This document shows, piece by piece, positions 32,501 through 44,500 of a stretch of DNA of 64,000 nt. The stretch is taken from contig CAMCMT010000009.1 in NCBI GenBank assembly GCA_945875915.1, forward strand, positions 1 through 64,000. Direction: 5' to 3'. Origin of the DNA: Synechococcus sp. UW140 (GTDB lineage: Bacteria; Cyanobacteriota; Cyanobacteriia; PCC-6307; Cyanobiaceae). Position numbers and translations under genes: made by a program. Every line of letters starts with the position of its first letter. Within the stretch, counting starts at the first letter, position 1. The notes beneath the pieces are model-generated. The model worked only from the letters and a program-made list of their open reading frames with translations. It did not search any database and had not been told where the DNA came from.

Positions 32501-35500
32501 CCAAATGAATTAGCAAACTGGAGGTTAATTGAGAGGCTGAAACATCGATTTTAAAGCTCTGGCTGGTTTCACCAGCAGGCACGTAAAGGTAATCGGGCCT
32601 GGAGGCAAAACCATTTAGTTTATAGTCGGTGCCGTAAACGGCAGAACCGTCGTAATTCAGCAAGAAAAGGGCGCCACCCGATGGTGCCGGTTGGGAGAGG
32701 CGCAGGTTAAATTCATAGATACCGTCTTCAGTTGTCTTATAGACCTGATCGACAACTAAGGAGCGAGCCAAGCCTGCGACACCAGGGATAACCTGGGTGG
32801 ATTGGTCACTACTATCCCTGATCATCTGATTGATCAGAGTGAAGGATTCCGGTGTAACGGGCTGGGTTAGGAGCTTGGGATCAACCGGCGAAATTGTAGG
32901 GGGCTGTTGATTAACGATGGCACTGGCTGCTTCTGCAATCACACCAGCAGGAGCAAGGATCTGCCGCTTGAGCCCTGATACAGCCGTGGTAATCAACCTC
33001 GGATCAAGGCTAAATTGCTTGGAAGCAACAAGATCAAAAGCATCCAAATAATCGCTTAGGGAAGAGGCTACTGTTTTTAAGCGCATCTTCGCCAATGAGT
33101 CTGAAATTCCAGCTGTATAGGTAAGATCAAGCCGACCATTGTAAAATGTTAGGTTCTGATTTGTACTGGGCATTGTTAACTGAGCATAACCAAGCAACAA
33201 AGCCAAATCGTCGGAATTAGTGGGGTTAAATTTATACCCAGATTGTTCCAACCGCAATGCCAAAGAACCATTTTTACCACCAATCGATTCGGCAATCAGG
33301 GTGAGAAGCTTGCGATAATAGGGATCCGTTTTACCGGCAAGTGTCAGAGCAAAATAGGGAATAACTTGATAAGCGTAGATTTCAGGGTCATATCCAGCCG
33401 GAGCGTTCGGGGACTCAAGTTGACTACTATCAATGGCCGCCTGCTTATAAATCTCGCGAATCAGGGTACTGATCGCCATCATGCGATTCTCAAATGAATA
33501 GAGATTCAGCAGGTTTGGCTTGCTAACAGCGTCGGCGGCACCAAAGGCGTCGTAAACATGTATGGGATCAGAAAGCTCCGCATCGAGGCCCGTTGGCAGG
33601 ACGAAGGCTGAGGTAAAGGCGGCCGCAATCTCTGAAGGAACAAGCTTGGTGAGCGAACTACGGTCGGTAAACCAACGACTTTTATCAATACTGGTGATGT
33701 TTTTAGCCGAGTAGGGAATATAGTCGAGCAAAACGCTGTTCTTAATCGACTCCCAATGGGTATCGGCCACATTCGCTTCAAGCCTGGAAAGATAGGTGGA
33801 TGTATTCGCAAGGCCAGTCATTACATCGACAGCCGAACCGTTACTGGCAGGTCGAATAACTAGGAGACCTGAGCGCCAATCAGGACTGCCATTTTGGTAC
33901 TTTGGTTGATAATCTGTGCCATTCCAGAGATTCGCTGTTTCGAGGCTGGTATCAAGCAGGATTTTTGATGCCCTGCTGGAAAGGTCCAACTGCAGCGTGC
34001 TTGCCACTCCCTGGTCCGAAATCTCGCTACTATTGCGACTGAGATCTCGATTTTCATCGAAGAAAAGATCGAACGTACCGGCGAGCGGGCCCCCGGTTAG
34101 GGAAGCAATCTTCCAACTCTTGACATAGGGCTTATGCAGGGGAATATCCAAAGAAGCAACATTGAAACTCAAAAACAGGGCATTGACCTCCGCACTCAAT
34201 TTCAACGTCGATTCAATCGTCGTTGTTAGATTAATTTGGTCCAGGGCATTCGAATTGGCATAGGGAAGATTGAGATAGGAGCCAATCTCGCCATTGGCGG
34301 CCACAGGCGTGAACAGGGTGTTATTGACAAGCTGGGGCGTATTCTGGCTAACGAATTCAATGCTTCGCGGAATTTCAAGACCGGCATAGCGACGCCTAAA
34401 TTCTGCCAACCAATCTGCTGCATTGCCAAATGCATCGACAGGTAGGGCATCATCCAGCAACGAATACTTAAGTTGGGCGTCATTCCAAGCGTAAGCAGCA
34501 AATTTGTCGATACTGTCAATACCTGGCACATAGGTGCCTACCATCTCCATGCGTTGCAGAATCACCGATGGAGGCTCATTGCGACCGAGGCTGACCTGAA
34601 CGGGATTACTACTTGCAACGTAAAGGGGGCTTTGCCGAGAGGATGTGGGCGAGAGATCTGCGTAGATCAGCTGTTTATTGGACGCGGTGCTCCGCATCGG
34701 CACCATCGGCGCATGCACAACCGTGCCTGGATTCAAGTTTGCCCCGGCTGGATCCACCATGCGGAAATAGCCCGCTGGCACCACGGCCGGCATGGTTTTG
34801 ATCAGGGATAGAATATCCTTGCTATGGGCCTGATCAACACCAAAACTGACATAGTCCGATATTGAACCTTCAAAACCGATCGGTGTTACGGCATTAGCCG
34901 TTTTTGGCAATTGGAAAGAAGCAGGGTTAAATGCTTGATCAGCACTGGCAAGCACCGGAGCGTTGAGATTTCCGTAGTAGGTATTATCCCCTTCGTTGTA
35001 GTAGGCAAGAGGCACATAATCGCCGCGATAGAGGAAAGGGCGACTGCCCGCAAACAATGAGCCAATCAAATCGTAAGAAGTGAGACTGCTGTCCCCTGTA
35101 AACCAGCTGGGAGACTTCAGTTCGTTAGCTGTGAGCACTACGCCAACTTCACTGCGAGGCCCAGCAAGAATCGAGAAATTGTTTGCCTTGGCCGAACCTG
35201 ACGCCTGACTTCCTAAGAAGAGCTCGGGAGTTTGGCTTGATGGCAGCAATTGTATCGAGGCCGGATTGAGATGGATCTGGCCATTGGCTGCAAACTCATT
35301 TGTGGCACTACCAATGACCAAATTCAGAGAATGACTATCAATAAAAGAGAGGCCGCTAGTTCTAATGAGGGACTCCAATTGACCATCACTGAGTTGACGG
35401 GCCGGAAGCCAGGCCCAACCAAGGCCAGACACCGCACCACTGCTGTTCAAGGCGGCTGTCGCAGCATGGGCAGGATCAAGCCCACCAACCTGGTAAGACT

Positions 35501-38500
35501 GAAGGTTCAGGGGGGCGACATTACTGGCGTCATACCAATAGTTGAGGCCATCGTTGCCACTGAAGCGCTCTGGAGAGAAATAGCGGACGACATCAGTGCC
35601 ATCCGTCAAGGCATAGCCCTGATCAGCCCTAGCTCCGAGTTGGTCGGCACTGGCAAACGGTTGGTTGAGCAGACCAAAATTGAGCGCCTTACCCGTGGCC
35701 AGGATGGCAAGATTGCCCCCTGCTACGAGACTGTCCCTATCATGCAGGGCGGCAGTGCGCATCGGCTTATTACCCACCTGGGAGTAAGGAGACAGGCTTT
35801 GATCGACAAGACCGGCCCAATTCGAAGTGAAAATATCCTTTTGATCGAGGTTTCGATAAACCACCGACAGACTATCAGGCGTCAATCCATTCATGGAATA
35901 GACACGGCCCGAGCTAGTCACACCTTCTGGCTTGAGACGATCTTGATTGTTGCGCGTGTAGGCATCACCGTCATAATTCCAGATCATGGCTTCACCATTG
36001 CCAATGGCACTGGAACTGGCCACAAACAGGGAACCACTGCCCCATTCAGCCAGGTGATTTGCCATATCGGCAGTAGAGTTATATTCAATAAAATCGGCCG
36101 CAGTTATCACGCCAATGTTGCCGGTGGAGTTAGCACCTGTACCGCTAAAAACACCCGAATTTGAATATTCATTAAAACCAAGTAAGGCGCTTAAATGCTT
36201 CTTCAACGGGCTGGATTGGGCCGTGCCGATCCAGGCGTTAGCCGCCTGGGTGAGGGTTTGGGCCGCGGATCCAGGCGTGTAGTTATTGATCGTCATGCTC
36301 AGGGGCTTGGCCGAAGTGGCATAAACCTGCTGAATCGGATCAACTACCGAGAGATAGAAGGCTTGGTTGAGGCTGGAGGTGGAATTGAGATCAAGGCGTT
36401 TCTCAAGGCCGATACGCAAATCGGTATTGCTGCGCAGGCTAGGCTGTTGGGCACTCTCAAGCCGATTGGTAGGGCCCGTGCCTTGAAGGATGACCCTTGC
36501 CAAGGTTTCGTGTTCGATGGCGGCACTGCTGATCTGAACCTGGCTTCCAGCTGTGGTGGGAAGCTTGATTGAGTACCGCAAAAGATTGCCATTGGCATCC
36601 CAAGACGCCAACACAACTTCGCCATTGATGGCAACGAGATCGGGAGCCTGGGTTTCCGTGGGTGAAAGAGCTAAATCGGCAAGATTCGCCACATCGACCC
36701 AATCTTGATCGGCGGCCGAACGGACCGCCACTCGTACATGGCGATCAGAGCCGATATAGCTTTTATAGGTCAGTGAGGTAATCGGATCACGGGTAAACCG
36801 AATCGTGCCATCGACGGCATCAGATAATGTGCCACTTTGGCTGGCGCTGCTATGGCTACTGGGCCGGGCCGAAAGTTGCTGGCCGGCAAATTGGATCGCT
36901 AGGGGGGCCGTAGGGTTGAGATATTGGCCAATCTTTTGAGAACGCGTACTCTCTTGCTGGTTGAGGAAGGCCAGATCAGGTTGGTCGGATAAGGGCCTAA
37001 AGAAGCTCGGAGAGATCCATTGCACCGCACCGGAAACCAAATTTTGATTCCAGGCCACAACATTATCTTGGCGCAAAATATTACCAGAATCGACCCTCTT
37101 GGTGTAAATCGATCCACCGCGCATAATCCGCGGATCCGACATGAAGGTGGTGTCTTCACCAACGCCTGAGGTGGTCTCATCAAACAAACGCAATTGCAAT
37201 TGACCCGCCTCGGCCAGCTGCTTGAGCAGCTTCTCTTGGGGGTTGGCGTCGCTGCGGCTGAGATGGGCAAGGGACAGCTGCAGGCTGAGGGTGCCGGCAT
37301 TGTGGACATAGTGACCAGGATTCGCCTTGGCAGTTTCGTCATAGTTCATGACGATGCCCGGGGAAGTGGTGGCCATGGTGACCTTGGCGGCACCTTTGAG
37401 GTCGTCTTGGAGCGAGCCGAGGGTTTGCCAACGGCTGCCATCAAAAAACTGCAAATCGGTATTGACCTTGGCTCCCGTGGAAATCAGATCGATTTGGACT
37501 TCGACAAAGTTATAGGCGAGCTTGGGCTTGATATCGATATACTTGGGCGCATAGAGACTGTAGTAACTATAAACATCGACGGCATTCTCGGCGTCTACAG
37601 TGTCATAGCGATAGCGGAACTTGTCCTTGCTTAGCGAGGGACTACCGATGTCGCGAGCAGCACGAACCACATAGCTACTCTGGAGCTCATTGATGCGCTG
37701 ATCAATTTTTTGGGTATCGGCCAGAGCATAGGTAATGCGGGTGGGGCTGGCGTTGTCAATAACTAGGGAGAGAAGGCGCGCCCGCTCCTTATCGGTTAGC
37801 TTTGGATATTGGCGCTTCAGGGCAGCATTGAAGGCGCTACTAACCGGTGAATTAAGATACTTGGCATCTTTGAAGAGTAGATCAATGCCGCCCGCGGTGA
37901 CGATGCGCTCATCAACGATATTGACCCAATCGAAACTCGTAATCAACTTATTGCCAAGTTTCTTCAGCAAAGAGACGTCGAAAGCAAGCTTCGATTCGCC
38001 GATGAGGGCCTTGAGGTTGATCGGCTCAAAATAGATATTGAACAACCAGGAATTCTGCGCATAGGCCGTACGGAAATCGGCAAAGCCGCTCTTATCGGTT
38101 GGCGACTTTGCTAGCAGGAAATCATAGTTATGGTCGAGGGTGAAATTTAGCGATTCAAATTTTGGATTATAGGCATAGGGACTCTTGGTGCCAGCACTCT
38201 TACCAAAGAAATCAGCTAGCGAAACCGTTTGATCATCCGCCAACTCGCCATTCAGCAACCGCTCAAAACCGACCGTGAAATCGACGGCCAGACCCATTTT
38301 CCCAGTGATGTTGAGCAGCGGGAAGCCCAATTGAATGCCCACATAGGGCTCGATCCCAATTTTAAATTTATCAGCCGAAAGATCAGTGCTCAGGCTATTA
38401 CTAAATGCCGAGGCGATCAGTTTATCGACAGCACTTTGTTTTGCTGTGTCACTCAAGCTCGCATCAGCCTTAACAACATTGATCGACAGGATCAGGGTAT

Positions 38501-41500
38501 TAAGCTGATCGCGGCTGAGCCGCGAAATAATATTGAGCAACAACTCCACGTTAAGCGTGGCACCAAATAGGGCGGAAACAAGGGGGAAAAGCGGATAGCT
38601 TACTTCGGCATTGACGGCAATATCGAGAGCAAGATCAAGCCGCAACAGATCAAGTTGATCCTCAGTTAAGTAGCGATTAATAAACTCGGTGGGGGCAAAC
38701 AGGGGCTGGGAATCTAAGCTGACCGAGAAGGTACTGTCGCCAGCAGCCTGTTCCTCTTGGCCTGCACCCTTCGACTTGAGATACTTACGATAGGAATTCT
38801 GAGCTTGGATTTGCTCGAGAAGATCATCGTAAAGTGTTGAGAGATTAACTTTCTCGGGTAGCTTGCCAACCCTAGACACAATAGCGTCGTCAAGCCAGGT
38901 GTAACCGGGATTTGCAGTGTTATCATTATGATAGACAAGGTCAAGCAGAATATTGTCAAACTGATAAGGGGTACCATCCTTTTCATCGCGGAACAGGGAA
39001 TTAGTGTAGAAATATTGATCCGCCGTACGGCCACTGCTTTTCCAGGTTTGCGCAATCACACCCTCGGCAAAACCAATCACCTTGCCCAAGCCCTTGATGG
39101 TAGGAGTGAGGGCTACATAGCCTTTGCTTGACTTTTTGTTTAGGCGCGTGGCGGTATAGTAGAGCGTATCAATAATCTCGATAACCTGCAACTTGCCATC
39201 GGCATAGGCATTGCCCGGCACCGATTCAAAAAGCTTGAGCAGGGTATTGCGCAGGGGTTCATAGCTGGGTAAATCAACCTCTTTTTCGAGTGTTTTGACA
39301 AATTTACGAATTCCAAAGGAATCGAGTAGATCGAGAATGGCATCAGCTTCTGGCCTGAGGCCAACCAGAACAGCATTGAGCTGCAGTTCCACATTAGACA
39401 GGTTGGCAATCAGACCTGTTTGCGTGTTGACACGCGGCACGATTGTGTAGCCACCCGAGACTGGCGCCAAGGTGCTATTACTGGTATCGAGGTTATAGGT
39501 CCATGCTCCCGTATCATTGATCGTGACGGAACCGAAATCGGTTTTTTGCGTGCCAGCCTTGAAATACTTGCTGAAACTATCAATCTCCTGACTTTTTGTC
39601 TGATCGAGAATAGCAGTAAGTGTTACATCACCCGACGCGGACTCCTTCTCTACATAGGCCGCATAAAGATCCAGCCGTTCCTTATTGGTTAAGATCTCCT
39701 GGCGCTTTAAGCTGATTTGCGGTGCAGCAGAATTGGTTGAGCTGGGCACAAGGTCCAACACAACGGTAGAAATCGGCTTACCATCAAGACCAAATACCTT
39801 GAATTGGTCGGTGTAGGCCGTAGCAATCGGGGTGATAGTAAAGAGGCCGAGGCTGCCGCTTAATTGTTTGAGGGTTGGACCAGCGCCATTCTCAAAAGCT
39901 GGAATATTTTGTACGGGATCATAGAACTTGGGCCTGAGATCACCGCTAGTGAGAGCGACCTTGGAAATGGTGGCTAAACCAAGATCCTCCTTACGGCCAG
40001 TGGTGGCCTCCTTGAGTTGACCCAGGCTCCAGCCATTGGTTGCCGGTAAGGCCTTGCCAGCCAGGTCGGCGGAGGCGAGCAGATCGCTGAAGTTCAGGGT
40101 TGGGCTGCCCAGCTGAACCGGCAAACCCTTGATCACTTCCAGGTCAATCTTGGCTTCGCCATTGAGGGCCAGGATTGCGGCTGAGCGGTTGGCGTCCTCC
40201 TGGTAATCGAGCTTGAGGCCGCCGCTAGTTTTGAACCTGGTGCCACCAATCGAAAAGGGCGTGGTGTTGAGAATGTCGAAATGGGCCGAAACCGGCAACA
40301 GCGTCGGGGCCCCAGAGGCTGGAACGCTATAGCGATAGGTAATCTGGCCATCAACCGTGAGGCTGTCACCGCCATCCGGTGTGAGGGTTCCGTTGAGATC
40401 AACGGTAAACACCTGTTGGGCTAGTTTGCCCTCGCTGGCGGGAATGAGGCTATAGGTGATCGTTTCACTGTTGGCACTAATCGTGGCGCCGGCGAGCTTA
40501 ATAGGCCAGGGTGCCTGATTTTTGGGAGTAAGCTTGAAACTGTTTACTTTTTGGTTGGAATCAAGGCCCAGATTTGTGAGCGAAACCGGGTAGGGGGTGG
40601 AGATGTCGGCTTGATCGGGGCGCAAATCAAAACGGGCATCGGTGCTGCCGCTCAAAACCAAGTTCGTGCCAGCTACGTTGCCAACAAAGCCGAGCTTAGT
40701 ATTACTAAGGTCTTGCAAATGACCGGTTTCAGGCAAGAGCGAGGCCAGATTGGCCCCTGAGACAGTGACCGGTAGGAAGGAATATTGATTATTGGCTTCA
40801 AGCTTCAAGTCGCCAGAAAGGCTGACGGATTGGGAACCAAGCTTGGCCGTGCCGCTAATTGACTGGCTTGAAGCACCCCGATCGATCCCAAGGCTGGCCA
40901 GCTGAAGTTGGGAGAGGCCATAGGCGCCCGTTCCAGTGGCCGTGCCCTGGAGGGTCTGAATCAATCCGTTCTCAACAGTGAGTTGACTGGCATTCACCCG
41001 CAGAGTGTCACCACCAAGGAGCTTGAGATTCAGCTCTGTTTTAGACAAGAAACGATAGCTTGTTTTGCCATTGGTTGTTATTTTTTCATACGGGCCATAG
41101 CTGAGTAGCTCGATCTGGTTACTGACGAACAGTGGGGTTCCGTCAATTACTAGCGACTTAGCGTTCGCAAGGGATCCCGTCGTTGTGGTACCAACCGGCA
41201 GGGTGAGAACCGCATTGGTATTGTTGACACCTTTAATGGTGGCACCTTCTGTCAGTTGCAAGGCAGCAGCAGAGGCCACATCCAGATCAGCACTGCTATC
41301 ACCGCTCTGCACTGTATAAGTAAAGGTGAGCGATTTCCTGTCTTCGCTGATCGAGCTATAAAGGGCAGTGCGATCGTTCACTCCGGTCTCAAGCTTTAGA
41401 AGGGGACTGCCAGTGACAGTGACTGCGTCTGAGAAGATCACCTGGATCGCGAGAGTACTGCCGAGCTTGAAAGTTCCATTGGCAATGCTGGCCGTCAACC

Positions 41501-44500
41501 CTGTAACGACCGGCTCCACAGCATCAATCAACAGGTTCTTGTTATTTGCCAATGAGCCTATTATTTCAGCTCCTACGGGCAGGGTCAAAACAGCATTGGT
41601 ATTATTACTACCCTTAATGCTGACCCCTTCAGCCAGTTGCAGGGCCGATGCTGAAAACACATCCAAATCAGCGCTTTTATCACCGCTCTGAACAGTATAA
41701 ATGAAAGTTAGAGTTTTCTTATCATCACTTGTCGAGCTATAATTTGCGGTGCGATCGCTCGCTCCAGTCTCAAGCTTTAGGCTGGGGCTGCCAGTGACAG
41801 TGACTGCTTCTGAGAAGCTGACCTGGATCGCGATGGTATTCCCATGCCTGAAGGTTCCGTTGCCATTACTAGCAGTCACCCCCGTCACAACCGGCACAAC
41901 ACCATCAATAACTAAGTTCTTATTATTTGCCAATGAGCCAGCTGTTTCAGCTCCTACCGGCAGCGTCAAGACCGCATCAGTGTTATTAACACCCTTGATA
42001 GTGGCGCCATCGGTAAGTTGTAGAGCAGACGCTGAAAAAACATCCAGATCAGCGCTGGCATCACCACTCTGGACCGCATAAATGAACGTCAATGTTTTTT
42101 TATCTTCACTGATAGAGCTATAAGTAGCCGTGCGATCGTTCGCTCCAGTTTCTAGCTTTAGACTGGGACTGCCTGCCACAGTGACTGCTTGTGAGAAGCT
42201 TACCTGGATCGCGAGGGCTTCACCAACATTAAATGTTCCGTTGTGACTGCCTGCAGTCACCCCCGTGACAAGTGGCGCCACACCATCAATCACCAGGTTC
42301 TTATTATTTGACAATGAGCCTGGAGTTTCAGCTCCTACAGGCAGAGTAAGATCTACTGGAGTGCCACCAGCATTTTTAATAGTGGCACCCTCGATGAGCA
42401 CCAATGCCGAGGCTGATCGAACATCGAGGTCGGCGGCCTGTTCACCAGCTTTTACTTTATAGAGAAAAGAAAGGGTATCCCCTTCAACAACAGCACTGGA
42501 TACATATTCAGTGCCGTCCCCTACATTTAGACGCAAACCGACTTGGCCTTCAACATTGACAGGCTCCGAGAACTTTATATTGATCGTTAATATTTGATTG
42601 GCTACATATGTTCCGTCGGCTTCGGCAGCGAACACACTTAAAACATGGGGAGCATCATTGGCGACCGGAAGACTCCATAACTCCTGTCCTGCTTTTCCGT
42701 CATCCGCAAGGAACAACATTTTATCTCCAAAATCAATAAGCTTGAAGGGATAGCTACCTGAGGATCCGCTAAGGATATCCTCAACGCGAAAGGTACCTGC
42801 TTCAGTGCCATCACTTTGCCAAAGCTCATTTCCATTGGTGCCATCACTAGCCGTAAAAAACAGTGTGTTGCCCATGGCAGTGAAATTTGAGGCATAGCTG
42901 CCTAGGGAGCCACTCCCAATGTCCTTGACGAGAGCTGTGCCGGCCTCAGTGCCATCCGTTTTCCATAGCTCCTTTCCATTGGTGCCATCGTTAGCGGTAA
43001 AAAATAGTGTGTTGCCTATGGCAGTAAAATTAGTGGCATAACTGCCTGAAGAACCAGTTCGAATATTTTTGACGCTGACTGTGCTTGCTTCGTTACCATC
43101 CGTTTTCCATAGCTCATTTCCACTGATGCCATCGTTGGCAGTAAAGAAGACAGTATTTCCAATGACAGTGAAATTGGAGACAGAGCTTCCCGAGGAGCCA
43201 ATTCGAATATCCTTGACATGGACAGTCCCTGCCTCTGTACCATCGGATTTCCAAATCTCACTTCCACTGATGCCATCATTTGCAGTGAAGTAGATAGTCT
43301 TGTCAACAGTAATGAACTTATCCGACCAGCCAATCGCCCCATCGGAGCCCATTTTAATATCTTTGACTCGGAGCGTGCCAGATTCGGTACCATCAGTTTT
43401 CCAAAGTTCCTTCCCAACCGTGCCATCATCTACGGTAAAGAAGAGGGTTTCTCCTAGCACAAAAAACTTTTCTGGATAGCTGCCTGAGGATCCACTTCGA
43501 ATATCCTTGAGGCGTGACGTGCCCGTTTCCGTGCCATCGCTTTTCCATAACTCTGTTCCACTTATACCGTCGTTTGCAGTAAAATAGAGAGTTTTCCCTA
43601 CTGCGATAAAATTGTAGGCATTACTACCTGCGTTCCCACTCCGAATGTCCTTGACACGGACTGTGCCGGAGTCAGTGCCATCGGTTATCCAAAGCTCTCT
43701 TCCGCTTGTCCCGTCATCTGCGGCAAAGAACAGCGAATTGCCTACCGCAAGGAAATTGGAAGCATTGCTGCCAGCAGATCCACTCAAAATGTCCTTGACA
43801 CGAACTGTACCAGCTTCAGTTCCATCCGTTTTCCATAGTTCATTTCCACTGGTTCCATCATCAGCAGTAAAGAAGCATTTACCATTTAGCACTACATAGT
43901 TAGACAGATTACTAGATAACGTGTTGCGATTAATTTTCTTGGGAATAACTGTGCCCGCTTCTGTGCCATCGGTTTTCCATAGCGACTTACCATTGGTACC
44001 ATCGTTGGCAGTAAAAAATAGAGTATTTCCTATGACAATCAAATTGGAGGCGTAGCTACCTAGATTCCCAGTCCGAATGTCATTGACACGGACTGTGCCA
44101 CTTTCGGTACCATCCGTTTTCCAAAGCTCCTTCCCACGGGTGTCGTCATACGCAGTAAAAAAGAGGGTGTTACCTATAGCAGTTAGATAGGATGCATAGC
44201 TGCCAGTAGAGCCACTACGAATGTCCTTAACGCGCACTGTGCCAGCATCAGTACCATCACTTTTCCACAGCTCATTTCCATTGACGCCGTCGGTGGCGGT
44301 AAAGAAGAGTGTGTTGCCTATAGCAGTGAAATTTGATGCATTGCTACCTAAAGAACCACTAAGAATGTCCTTTACTAGGAAGGTTCCAGCGCTAGTGCCA
44401 TCAGTTTTCCATAGCTCCGTTCCGCTTGTACCGTCGTATGCCTTAAAAAACAGTGTTTGTCCGACTGTAATGAAATTAGAAGGATAACTGTTTGAGGATC

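Noticed and set aside
35250-36164. A 304-codon open frame on the plus strand inside the giant gene, with many shorter ones
   Set aside because: It is antisense to the giant frame and its length follows from biased codon use there. The composition is unlike a protein and no motif is visible.
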